From JBBRBB01 sp963830175 (GTDB lineage: Bacteria; Bacteroidota; Bacteroidia; Chitinophagales; Chitinophagaceae), in the NCBI GenBank assembly GCA_963830175.1, contig CAWHKV010000002.1:1116001-1180000 (forward strand): a DNA stretch of 64,000 bases. The letters run 5' to 3'. A program made the position numbers and the translations under genes. Under the pieces are notes generated by a model that was given only the letters and a program-made list of their open reading frames with translations, was not told the origin of the DNA and did not search any database. This document shows, one piece after another, positions 10,757-19,498 of the stretch. Each line of letters opens with the position of its first letter. Position 1 is the first letter of the stretch.

Positions 10757-12163
10757 ATGAAAGTATTTATCATTTATAGCGTAATTTTTTTTATAACCAT
10801 TCCATGCTGTGTTTGCGCACAACAGGTTGAAATTGTTTATAAAACTTATTGCGGAGGTTGTCATGGGGCAGATCTTCAGGGAAATTCTGCAACGGCACTT
10901 ATTAAATCTGAATGGAAACATGGCGCTGAAAAGCAGGAATTATTTCACACTATCAAAGCCGGTATTCCAAATACCGACATGAACGGATGGGGTGGTATTT
11001 TAAAAGACGAACAGATAGCAGCACTTGTTGATTACATAAAGGGATCGCAGGGTAAACCTTCAAAAATTAAATCGGAATTACCTTCCCACATTACAACAAA
11101 AGAGTATAATCTAAAAATAGAAACCCTTGTTACCTCCGGGATAAATACACCATGGGGAATTGAATTCGTAAATGCGCAGCAGGCTTTGGTTTCAGCAAGA
11201 AATGGGAAACTACACTGGTTGATCAATGATCAACTGGACACTGCACAAATAACCGGGCTGCCGGTTACGCATACCAAAAGCTCAACTGGCGGATTTATGG
11301 ATATTGCATTAGATCCCCAGTACACAAAAAATGGGTGGATTTATTTAGCCTTCAGTAAAGCAAAAGGAAATAGCGAGGAAAAAAATGCGCCATCTATGAC
11401 TGCAATTATAAGAGGTAAAATAAATGATCATGCATGGGTAGAAGAACAAACTTTGTTTGAGGTTGAGGACAGTTTGCTGGAAGTAGAAGGTAATCGCTGG
11501 GGTTCCCGTTTTTTATTTGATAAAGAAGGGTATTTATATTTTTCTATTGGCGATATGGGTAATGCAGATGCCTCGCAGGATTTAAGCAGGGCCACAGGAA
11601 AAGTATTTCGTATACATCCTGACGGATCAATTCCTTCAGACAATCCATTTGTTCATACACCAGGCGCTTTACCCGCCATCTTCACAATTGGTAATCGAAA
11701 CGTTCAGGGTATAGCGCAGGATGCTGTAACCGGAAAAATTTGGGCAACAGAACACGGACCAAGAGGCGGCGATGAATTAAATATTTTAAAGAAAGGCGCG
11801 AATTATGGATGGCCTGTAATTTCTTATGGCATTGATTACAACGGGGAATTGGTAACAGAAAATATAATGCATGAAGGAATGGAACAGCCTGTTGTGCAGT
11901 GGACCCCTTCTATTGCCGTATGTCCTGCAGAATTTTGCAACAGTCAGCTATTTCCAAAATGGAAAAACAACTTGTTCATCGGAGCACTCGCATTTGAAGA
12001 AGTAAGACGACTAATAATTGAAGATGATCAGGTGGTAGACCAGGAAATTATTTTTAAAGATTATGGCAGAGTTAGAGAAATAAAAACAGGGCCGGAGGGC
12101 GCCCTGTATTTTTTATTAAACAAGCCTGATATGATCATCAGGCTAACACCTGAAACAAACTGA
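10757..12163 (+). CDS. Cytochrome c-fused PQQ-dependent sugar dehydrogenase
   Basis: 468 residues from the Met at 10757, chosen over the in-frame Met at 10724 because it directly begins a signal peptide ending near CVCAQ. Residues about 20-105 are a small class-I cytochrome c domain with a CGGCH haem motif and a probable Met ligand in NTDMNGWGG. The rest is a six-bladed glucose/sorbosone dehydrogenase propeller with GFMDIALDPQY, GNRNVQGIAQD and EHGPRGGDELN. Family knowledge: PQQ enzymes of this fold oxidise sugars in the periplasm, and the fused cytochrome would accept the electrons. It lies 70 bp after the sulfatase, so the pair may act on desulfated sugars; that link is inference. Confidence 0.88.
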   Translation: MKVFIIYSVIFFITIPCCVCAQQVEIVYKTYCGGCHGADLQGNSATALIKSEWKHGAEKQELFHTIKAGIPNTDMNGWGGILKDEQIAALVDYIKGSQGKPSKIKSELPSHITTKEYNLKIETLVTSGINTPWGIEFVNAQQALVSARNGKLHWLINDQLDTAQITGLPVTHTKSSTGGFMDIALDPQYTKNGWIYLAFSKAKGNSEEKNAPSMTAIIRGKINDHAWVEEQTLFEVEDSLLEVEGNRWGSRFLFDKEGYLYFSIGDMGNADASQDLSRATGKVFRIHPDGSIPSDNPFVHTPGALPAIFTIGNRNVQGIAQDAVTGKIWATEHGPRGGDELNILKKGANYGWPVISYGIDYNGELVTENIMHEGMEQPVVQWTPSIAVCPAEFCNSQLFPKWKNNLFIGALAFEEVRRLIIEDDQVVDQEIIFKDYGRVREIKTGPEGALYFLLNKPDMIIRLTPETN

Positions 12164-12257
12164 GCTAAAATTTAAAATTTCGTTTCTTATAAATTTCACA
12201 AATCCAAACCCTGGAAACTTCGCAGCAATTTTTAAAGCATTGTCACGATAAATTTAA

Positions 12258-14558
12258 TTATTGAATTATCACCATCGCTCCTAACTTTTCCTTTGAATCA
12301 CTTACAGTAAGGTAATAACTGCCGGGTTTTGGTTTAGTCTTCATATTTAATTTATACATGCCATTTTCATTTTTAATATCAATATGCTGCTGGTGTAAAA
12401 CCATTCCTTTAAGATCAGATAAAACCACATTAATTTTTTGGCCGCTGTAATTGTTTAATGAGAAATAAATATCGCCCACTACCGGGTTAGGTTGCACCAT
12501 TATTGAAGCGTAGCTCCCTGTGTTCAGGCGGGTTTCCGGAATTGTATTATAAGATGTTGAACGGTTGTTTGTAAATGGTGAAAGTTGCAGCAAATTTGCT
12601 TTTACATAGTAAGGAATATAAGACCCTTTATCAGACAATTGCTGTGGCACATACCCGGAAAAAGGATACACCGAATAAGAGAAAGTATATACCCCATTTT
12701 TGCCACTGCCTGCATCTATGTGCCCAAAATAGGGCAGTATTCCTTCCTCAACGGGAATGTAGCTGATCACCGTTTTATTAATCCATGGACCAACGGGTGA
12801 GGGTGCAAACCATACTGCGATCTCGTTGCTTAAATTTGGAACTCCAGACATGGCGTAATTATTCTCGCCCAATTTTACTACGCTACCAGCTTCTACGCCG
12901 GCAACAATTCTTTTTGCCTGTGTATGGTCTGTACTCCATGTATTACTGTTGGTATAAAATTCCCACTGGGTGGATGCAGAATATAATGCGCCTGCAGGTA
13001 CACGTGCAACCTGTGTATAGTTTTCAAAGGTGCCAGCGCGCTCACCGATATACATGTAATTAAAACCGCCATCCTGAAAAACGGTGTTTGGTGGATGTTG
13101 TCCATGATAACTTGAAAGCACTTTAGATTCAATGGTAAGGTCAGGTAATGAAAGTGTTCCCACATAAACGTTACGTGCAAAGTCAAGCCCTGCAATTTCA
13201 AGCAGTAACACATTCAGTTTATTGTTTTCAACCACTCCCCCGCTGTTCCAGAAAACATTTCCATTGCCTGGGCTGAATAATGCCTGTGGATTTGATTGTG
13301 TTCCCTTATAAATGGTTCGGTACTGATCATCTTTTTCGTGAACGATCACATTATTTATAATCGGCGCACTGCCAATAATATTGGAATGTGGGTCGGGTAT
13401 TCCGAGAAAGGAATCGCTGAATATCCATGCAACACTTCCATCCGGTAATAAAACTGAATTATCATTATCTCCCGACAGCCACCCATAGCCATTCTGATTG
13501 TATTGCCAGTTAAATTGTGAACGAACATCGTTCACTTTATCGTTAAATGCAATCACCTCAATATCATCCAAAAAATATGTAGTGTTGGTATTAAAACGAA
13601 ACTCTAGTGTAACAGGGCTTTTCGTAACCTCAAAGGCATACTGGTACATCTGCCATTGATGCTGAGTATTATCAAAACGGTTATTGATTTTAAAGTCGCA
13701 GGTATTATTTCCTGCTGCAGATAACAGGTTTACATTCATTAATGCATCGCGATTTTTTGCGAGCGCCCAAAATCTAAGCAGGTATTTTCCCTTCGGAACT
13801 TTTTGTTGTTTATATGAAAGCTTAACTGAATTTTCAGGTCCCTTATTTGTTATTGCTATTTCAAGCGCCTTCTTGCCAAAATGATAATCTGACGAGATGG
13901 AACTAAAAGTTGCAGTACTGCCATTTATATTAGTGCCAATCCAGTTAGCAAGGTCGTTTTCAAAGCCTCCGTTTTTTATATATTCGGGTTTCACTGAGAA
14001 ATTGGTGCCTGTTCTTATATAAGGGGGCGTACCGTCAACATCGCCGCTTGCAGCTTTAAAATAATACACTGATTGTGGTTGCGCATTCGCTGTTGCTTTA
14101 ATATTCCATTCATACTCACGGCTTGTACCAGGTAAAAGGCTGTCGTTATTAATGGTTGTTTGACCGGTAATTATACTGCCGGGTGAAAAACTTCCTTTGG
14201 TTGCAGTTAGTTGTTTTGTTGTGGGTTCTCCATCCCTGATAAAATCATTGTCGCCTGCAAAAACAAATGCCTGTAATGAAGTGGCATTAGAAATAACATA
14301 CCATGGACCATTTACAGATGTAGCATATAACAAATTATGATCGAATGGTTTTGTTTCCTGCAAGCCATTATAAATTTCCATTCTCAATCGAAATGGTTCT
14401 TTATCGTTTACAGATATAGGTGAATCCTGCGCTGTTTTCCAGATGGCTGTGGTTTCTGTTCCATTATTGTTTCGCCATCTCCAATGGCTTTGTGTAAGAT
14501 TGGCAAATGTGTGTGACATACAGCACATCATCAAAAAGAAAAACAACATTTTTTTCAT
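12258..14558 (-). CDS. T9SS-exported protein with carbohydrate-binding module and unknown propeller domain
   Basis: 766 residues. After the signal peptide comes a region of about 170 residues with no clear family. A CBM4/9-like jelly-roll follows (about 193-335: ENGGFENDLANW-type start, FLDDIEVI end), then a predicted beta-propeller (about 345-680) with SDSFLG and repeated GxxW blades. A type-A T9SS sorting domain closes it (about 690-766, starting VQPNPVVGD). The propeller resembles proteins annotated DUF4185/DUF5005 and two other genes here (29543-30649, 35497-37071), which share a GDSHIDD-type motif at the same place. It follows the esterase gene by 31 bp and is probably in one operon with it and a GH92. 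Function unknown; a surface glycan-binding or glycan-cleaving role is plausible. Confidence 0.72.
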   Translation of the reverse strand: MKKMLFFFLMMCCMSHTFANLTQSHWRWRNNNGTETTAIWKTAQDSPISVNDKEPFRLRMEIYNGLQETKPFDHNLLYATSVNGPWYVISNATSLQAFVFAGDNDFIRDGEPTTKQLTATKGSFSPGSIITGQTTINNDSLLPGTSREYEWNIKATANAQPQSVYYFKAASGDVDGTPPYIRTGTNFSVKPEYIKNGGFENDLANWIGTNINGSTATFSSISSDYHFGKKALEIAITNKGPENSVKLSYKQQKVPKGKYLLRFWALAKNRDALMNVNLLSAAGNNTCDFKINNRFDNTQHQWQMYQYAFEVTKSPVTLEFRFNTNTTYFLDDIEVIAFNDKVNDVRSQFNWQYNQNGYGWLSGDNDNSVLLPDGSVAWIFSDSFLGIPDPHSNIIGSAPIINNVIVHEKDDQYRTIYKGTQSNPQALFSPGNGNVFWNSGGVVENNKLNVLLLEIAGLDFARNVYVGTLSLPDLTIESKVLSSYHGQHPPNTVFQDGGFNYMYIGERAGTFENYTQVARVPAGALYSASTQWEFYTNSNTWSTDHTQAKRIVAGVEAGSVVKLGENNYAMSGVPNLSNEIAVWFAPSPVGPWINKTVISYIPVEEGILPYFGHIDAGSGKNGVYTFSYSVYPFSGYVPQQLSDKGSYIPYYVKANLLQLSPFTNNRSTSYNTIPETRLNTGSYASIMVQPNPVVGDIYFSLNNYSGQKINVVLSDLKGMVLHQQHIDIKNENGMYKLNMKTKPKPGSYYLTVSDSKEKLGAMVIIQ

Positions 14559-14589
14559 ACAATATAATTAAGCGACCAATTTTTATATG

Positions 14590-15414
14590 CTAATGATATG
14601 CTTGAGAATGATCAAAATAATTTTTCATAAACAACAACTGGAAATTTATAGAATTAGCCCAGTAATCCCACGTATGTCCACCCGGGCGCGAAATAAAATC
14701 GTGCGGAATGCCCATATATAAAAGTTTTTCATGAAGTGCGACATTTACTTTATAAAAGAAATCGTCAGTTCCGCAATCAATGATAATTGAAAGGGAATTA
14801 GGCGTTAATAAATGAGTAAGATTAATAACGGAATTGTTTTCCCAGTTTTGTGGATGATCTGCATAGGTTCCTAACAAATTACTCATACCCCAATTGTTTG
14901 GATATGGACGAAGATCAACCCCTCCACTCATGCTACCTGCAGTTCCAAAAACATCCTGGTGTTTAAACGCGAGGTACAAGGCTCCGTGCCCACCCATGCT
15001 TAGCCCGGTTATTCCGCGGCCCTTTCGTTCGGCAATGGTTTTATAATGCCCATCCATATAAGCAACAAGTTCTTTTGCAACATAGGTTTCGTAATGAGAC
15101 GCTGTGTCTGCCGGACTATCAAAATACCAGCTTGAAAAACCGCCATCGGGGCAAACAATAATTACACTGTCGGCGTCTGATAATTGTTTAAGACCTGGAA
15201 CCTTACTTATCCACGATGCATAATCTCCGCTATAACCATGCAATAAATAGATGACAGGAAAATTTTCTTCTTTATCATAAAAAGCAGGTTTAATAATTAC
15301 GGCTTTAATGTTTTTGTGCATAGATGCACTGAAGGTTGAAACAGTATCAACACTTGCGGCATGAGCAGCCTGAAAATTTATAACTATAGAAAGGATGAGC
15401 AGTAATTTTTTCAT
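14590..15414 (-). CDS. Secreted alpha/beta-hydrolase esterase (esterase D / feruloyl-esterase-like)
   Basis: 274 residues with a signal peptide ending near AAHAA. The fold signature of the PF00756 esterase group is clear: VIYLLHGYSGD (oxyanion region), GLSMGGHGAL near 139 with the nucleophile Ser, DCGTDDFFY with the Asp, and PGGHTWDYW near 246 with the His. Family members cleave acyl esters from polysaccharides or act on small thioesters; the signal peptide and neighbours favour a polysaccharide deacylase. It lies 10 bp after the GH92 gene and 31 bp before the propeller gene, so all three are probably co-transcribed. Confidence 0.85.
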   Translation of the reverse strand: MKKLLLILSIVINFQAAHAASVDTVSTFSASMHKNIKAVIIKPAFYDKEENFPVIYLLHGYSGDYASWISKVPGLKQLSDADSVIIVCPDGGFSSWYFDSPADTASHYETYVAKELVAYMDGHYKTIAERKGRGITGLSMGGHGALYLAFKHQDVFGTAGSMSGGVDLRPYPNNWGMSNLLGTYADHPQNWENNSVINLTHLLTPNSLSIIIDCGTDDFFYKVNVALHEKLLYMGIPHDFISRPGGHTWDYWANSINFQLLFMKNYFDHSQAYH

Positions 15415-15423
15415 ACAATAAAT

Positions 15424-17691
15424 TTATTGAGATGAAATTGAAAAAGGTTTATCTGCATTCTCAATTCCACGCTGCTTATTTGGCAGCTTACCCATAACAA
15501 ATTTTAGCTCACCACCATTTACAATATCAGCGTGTTTAATAAAGTTTTTTGTGTAAGGTTTACCATTTAAAGTGGCAGATTGAATGTACACATTTTCTTT
15601 GCTGTTGTTATCTGCAACTACCGTAAACTGTTTTCCATTTTCAAGCGTAATGGTTGCTTTATTAAAGAGTGGACTACCCAATACATATTCGTCTGTTCCC
15701 GGGCATACAGGGTACATTCCCAGTGCACTGAATACATACCACGATGAAGTTTGTCCCTGGTCTTCATCACCTGGAAAACCGTTCTCGTTTGAATGGTATA
15801 ATTTATCCATTGTTTTTCTTGCCCAGTATTGCGCCTTCCATGGTTCCCGGCTGTAATTATAGAGATAGATCATGTGTTGTATAGGCTGATTGCCATGTGC
15901 ATACTGCCCCATGTCTATCAGTTGCATTTCAGTCATTTCATGTATCATAGTTTCATACCAACCAACATGAACAGTATTTGGTAAGGTGAAAATAGAATCG
16001 AGCCTGCCGGTGAATTTTTCGTCTCCACCCATCAGGTTAATCAAGCCATTTACATCGTGAAAAACAGACCATAACCAATGATAGGCATTGCCTTCTGTAT
16101 ACGGTCCCCCCCAGGCAAATGGATCAAAATCGGGAGACCAGTTTCCATTCTGCTGCCTTCCACGAAAAAATTGCGTTGTTGAATCCCAAAGGTTTTTATA
16201 GTTATACATGTTTTTTGCAAACAGGTATTTATAAAAATCATTATCGCTTTCTTTCGCTAACTGGTATCCGCACCAGTCATCGTAAGCATATTCAAGGGTT
16301 TGTGCTGTGCTGCCATGCGACTCAGGAAAACTTACATAACCCAACTGGTAATAATCTTTCCATCCGGCACGGCCATTTGCACCACCCCAGGGTCCTTTGT
16401 TAAATGCTTCATGCTGGTATGCTTTAAGTGCAGAATCAGCATTAAAACTTCTTATTCCTTTTACCCACGCATCTGCCAGTAATGAAATTGCGTGGTTGCC
16501 CAGCATACCACCAGTTTCCCCGGGAAATGACCAGGAGGGCAGCCAGCCGCATTGCTGTTGTGCATCTAACAAAGCCTGCATATACCTGCCATGCCTTTCA
16601 GGGTATAAAAGTAATTGCAGTGGAAGTTCAGCACGAAAAGTATCCCAGAAACCATTATCGGTATACATAAATCCTTTATGAATTTTTGCATCGTATGGGC
16701 TGAAATAATATGGCTCTCCATTTTTATCGTATTCAAAGAATTCTCTTGAAAATAAACTCGACCTGAAAAGACAGGAATAAAAAGTGGCACGATCTTCTTC
16801 AGTGCCACCTTCCACCATAATATTTCCAAGCACTTTATTCCAAATATCGCCCGCTATTTTTTTGGTCTCTTCTACTGTAGACTGGTTGCCCAATTCTCTT
16901 TCAAGATTTATCATTGCCTGCTCTACACTAATGTAGGATGAAGCCACTTTAGCCTGAACTGTTTCACCTTTATTAAACTGTATATATGCACCAACATTTT
17001 CACCAAGAATATTTGCCGCATTTCTAAAAACAGAATCCCCGGCTTCTTTCCATGTTCCGAACGATGTAAAATCTTTATCGAAGACAACAACAAAATAGCA
17101 TTTAAATTCTTTTGGTGCAAAGCGCTGGTTGGTAACATACCCGGTAATCATTCTTTTGTTGGGTAATACCTGCACCATACTTGTTTTTACATATCCATCT
17201 AACACCACGTAGGCATCCTGGTTTTTAGGAAATGTAAATCGCATGTGCGCACCGCGAGGTGTAGGCGACATTTCCGCCTGAATTTGATTATCGAGCTTTA
17301 CGCCATAATAATGCGGTTTAGCCGTCTCATTTTTATGTTGAAATTTGGCAGCCCTTGCGTATTGATTAACGGCTAGTTTTCCGCCAACGGGCATTAGGGA
17401 AAACACCGCATAATCACCAACCCACGGACTACATTGGTGCGCCTGCTGAAATCCCCGGATGGAATCTTTAAAATACTGGTATTTCCATCCTTCGCCATTT
17501 GTACCTGTTTGAGGACTCCATAAATGTTGAGCGAAAGGCAAACCCACAGGGGGATATGTATTGCCCCAACTCAGTTCGTATTTTGAATTGGTGCCTTGCA
17601 AAGTGTTTACATACTGCACAAGATTATTGGCTTGCGACCATATATTATGTAGCAGGGTAAATGACATTAAAAAGCAAAGCCCTTTTTTCAT
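15424..17691 (-). CDS. GH92 alpha-mannosidase-family enzyme
   Basis: 755 residues with a signal peptide. The family signatures are present: GNTYPPVGLPFAQ, QAHQCSPWVGDYA, GFWDTFRAELPL, EGNAYHW near 532 (probable acid) and GDEDQGQTSSWYVFSALG near 640 (probable catalytic Asp pair). It lacks the discoidin domain of the 6.3 kb copy. The subsite region reads GNQPIQHMIY, with Gln where the 19.5 kb copy has Glu. It is the first gene of a likely three-gene unit with the esterase and propeller protein. A perfect 14-bp palindrome lies 36-49 bp upstream of its start codon. Confidence 0.92.
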   Translation of the reverse strand: MKKGLCFLMSFTLLHNIWSQANNLVQYVNTLQGTNSKYELSWGNTYPPVGLPFAQHLWSPQTGTNGEGWKYQYFKDSIRGFQQAHQCSPWVGDYAVFSLMPVGGKLAVNQYARAAKFQHKNETAKPHYYGVKLDNQIQAEMSPTPRGAHMRFTFPKNQDAYVVLDGYVKTSMVQVLPNKRMITGYVTNQRFAPKEFKCYFVVVFDKDFTSFGTWKEAGDSVFRNAANILGENVGAYIQFNKGETVQAKVASSYISVEQAMINLERELGNQSTVEETKKIAGDIWNKVLGNIMVEGGTEEDRATFYSCLFRSSLFSREFFEYDKNGEPYYFSPYDAKIHKGFMYTDNGFWDTFRAELPLQLLLYPERHGRYMQALLDAQQQCGWLPSWSFPGETGGMLGNHAISLLADAWVKGIRSFNADSALKAYQHEAFNKGPWGGANGRAGWKDYYQLGYVSFPESHGSTAQTLEYAYDDWCGYQLAKESDNDFYKYLFAKNMYNYKNLWDSTTQFFRGRQQNGNWSPDFDPFAWGGPYTEGNAYHWLWSVFHDVNGLINLMGGDEKFTGRLDSIFTLPNTVHVGWYETMIHEMTEMQLIDMGQYAHGNQPIQHMIYLYNYSREPWKAQYWARKTMDKLYHSNENGFPGDEDQGQTSSWYVFSALGMYPVCPGTDEYVLGSPLFNKATITLENGKQFTVVADNNSKENVYIQSATLNGKPYTKNFIKHADIVNGGELKFVMGKLPNKQRGIENADKPFSISSQ

Positions 17692-17726
17692 TGTTAAAAT
17701 ATAAAATTTATGAGAGAAGTCCCTTA

Positions 17727-17740
17727 CTAAATCGATTTAG
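17727..17740. promoter_or_regulatory. 14-bp perfect palindrome upstream of GH92 operon, possible LacI-type operator
   Basis: CTAAATCGATTTAG is a perfect inverted repeat with a central CG, placed 36-49 bp before the GH92 start codon, where an operator overlapping the promoter would sit. The LacI-type regulator gene is about 700 bp away. Size and central CG match the LacI-family operator style; which protein binds is inference. Confidence 0.5.
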
Positions 17741-17744
17741 CAAA

Positions 17745-18302
17745 TTAAACCTCAACAGTTGTGCGAAGTACTTTTAAAGCCTTGGTTATATGTTTTTCAA
17801 CAGTACTTACCGAAATGCCCAGGCCTCCTGAAATATCTTTATAAGAGAGGTTTTCATTACGGCTCAGTTCAAAAACCGTTCGGCATTTAGTAGGGAGTTT
17901 ATTTAACCCTACCTCTATTCGTTCCATGCACTCCTTGGCTTCAAGAGATAATGCAAAATCGTTTTTGCTATAATCCACAAAAAAAACATTCTTATTATAT
18001 TTTTCTCTTACAATCCTCGAGCGCATAACATTCATCATTTTATATTTTAGCGCCTGGCATAGATAAGCTCTTAGCGAAACTTTAAACTCCAGGGTGTTTC
18101 TTTTAAGATAAATACTTAGAAAAAGATCCTGTACAATGTCTTTAGCACTTTCCCGGCATTGTAACCTTTTGGAAGCAGCTTCGATTAATACGGGAGAGCA
18201 TCTTTTATAAAGCTCATCAAAGGCTCGTTCGTCTTTATTTTTAACCAGTGAAAAAAGTTTTTCATCGGTTAATTGCACATATGGATAATCGGTAACCGTC
18301 AT
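17745..18302 (-). CDS. ECF-type RNA polymerase sigma factor
   Basis: 185 residues. Region 2 (about 20-90) includes FDELYKRCSPVLIEAA and a DIVQDLFLSIY helix typical of sigma-2 in Bacteroidetes ECF factors. Region 4 (about 125-180) includes LPTKCRTVFELSRNENLSY and a helix-turn-helix ISVSTVEKHITKAL. No FecR-type anti-sigma gene is adjacent and no SusC/SusD transporter follows, the two usual partners. It sits between a LacI regulator and a GH92 operon, in the same direction as both, so it may control this locus in response to a signal I cannot identify. Confidence 0.85.
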   Translation of the reverse strand: MTVTDYPYVQLTDEKLFSLVKNKDERAFDELYKRCSPVLIEAASKRLQCRESAKDIVQDLFLSIYLKRNTLEFKVSLRAYLCQALKYKMMNVMRSRIVREKYNKNVFFVDYSKNDFALSLEAKECMERIEVGLNKLPTKCRTVFELSRNENLSYKDISGGLGISVSTVEKHITKALKVLRTTVEV

Positions 18303-18401
18303 GATAAAAAATTAAGTGAATAGGCTAATATAATAGAAAATAAATTTTATACCCGCTAAAAAGGGTTATTTTTTTTCTTTTTTTTACTAACGGTAGTTTT
18401 C

Positions 18402-19415
18402 TCAAGTTGATTCCCTTAGTACAAATTCAGTCAGAAGTTTGGCATTTAATTCTCCTGTATCTTCCTCAGGGTGTTGCAATTGCTGCATTAAAAACTTTAT
18501 AGAAGTAGTGGCAATTTTTTCAATAGGCTGTTTAATACAGGTGATGGAGGGCGTGTATAGTTTAAACACATCGTGGTCATCAAAACACATAACTGCAAGT
18601 TGATCCGGAATTTTTAACCCAATTTCTTTAATACTGTTTAAACCGGCAATACCTAAATAATTCGTAGAAAAAAATATGGCATCCATCTCCGGGTTGCTTC
18701 TAATGAACGAAGATATTTCATTTGAAGTTTTACCATTCACATCAGCATAGTGTAATTTTAATAAAAGCTTTTTGTTTGGGCGCCTGTGTTTTTTTATGGT
18801 ATCGTGATAGGCTCTTTCCCTGTCTTTCATCTGCGTAAGATCCAGGTCTACCGTCACAAATGCAATGTTGTTGTACCCCCGTTTTATAAGGTGTTCTATG
18901 CCATTGCAAACACCTTCATAATTATCAATGATCACATAAGGAACCTGCAGTTTAGGAAAGTACCTGTCAATTAAAACAAGTGGCTTGTTTTGAGCCATTA
19001 GCAACTTAACATTTTTCTCCATTCCCGATGTTGGGGTAACAAGATACCCGTCAACCTGCCGCTGCAGCAGCATGTCCACCAATTCCTTACCTTTCTTATT
19101 GTCGTTTTCTGTGCTGCAATACACAGCGCGGTAACCATGCTCCTGTACGCCATCTTCAATAACCTTTGCAAGGGTGGCGAAAAAATTATTAGAAATATCC
19201 TCTACTATTAATCCTAATATTTTGGTGCTGCCCTTTCTAAGGCTTACCGCTACATGATTGGGTGTATAACCGGCCTGCTTTGCCAGCAGTTTAACTCGTT
19301 CAGTCAAGCTATCGCTAATACGCATTTGCTTGGCTTTACCATTCAGCACCAGCGATACGGTGGAAGGGTTAACACCAGCCATTTTAGCGATATCTTTTAA
19401 AGTAACATTTTTCAT
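18402..19415 (-). CDS. LacI-family transcriptional regulator
   Basis: 337 residues. The N-terminal helix-turn-helix (VTLKDIAKMAGVNPSTVSLVLN, shown here only as its two helices IAKMAG and STVSLVLNG) and hinge are followed by a periplasmic-binding-protein-like effector domain (GLIVEDISNNFF, PLVLIDRYFP, MCFDDHDVF, TCIKQPIEKIA). LacI proteins bind palindromic operators and respond to a sugar or sugar phosphate. It is embedded in the mannosidase cluster, between GH92 and the sigma factor, and is the best candidate for local control. The upstream spacer contains a copy of the TGCGACGCA-type repeat. Confidence 0.92.
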   Translation of the reverse strand: MKNVTLKDIAKMAGVNPSTVSLVLNGKAKQMRISDSLTERVKLLAKQAGYTPNHVAVSLRKGSTKILGLIVEDISNNFFATLAKVIEDGVQEHGYRAVYCSTENDNKKGKELVDMLLQRQVDGYLVTPTSGMEKNVKLLMAQNKPLVLIDRYFPKLQVPYVIIDNYEGVCNGIEHLIKRGYNNIAFVTVDLDLTQMKDRERAYHDTIKKHRRPNKKLLLKLHYADVNGKTSNEISSFIRSNPEMDAIFFSTNYLGIAGLNSIKEIGLKIPDQLAVMCFDDHDVFKLYTPSITCIKQPIEKIATTSIKFLMQQLQHPEEDTGELNAKLLTEFVLREST

Positions 19416-19428
19416 AAAACTGTATTAC

Positions 19429-19468
19429 CGGCCATGGATTATATGGCATCGTCCCTTGCGTCGCAATC
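19429..19468 (-). repeat. Interspersed repeat copy (core TTGCGTCGCAA)
   Basis: This is the copy upstream of the LacI gene. The core on the plus strand is TTGCGTCGCAA (19456-19466), an inverted repeat around a single base. Read on the minus strand, the flank continues as GGGACGATGCCATAT and later CCGGTA, matching the 53.55 kb copy at many positions. It is the most diverged of the four copies. Confidence 0.5.
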
Positions 19469-19498
19469 CGTTCAACTGTATATCCTTTAGCATCAAAT

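Noticed and set aside
18340..18385. ACCC-N8-GGGT with a T-run on the plus strand
   Set aside because: A terminator-like shape, but both flanking genes are on the minus strand and the stem is only four pairs.
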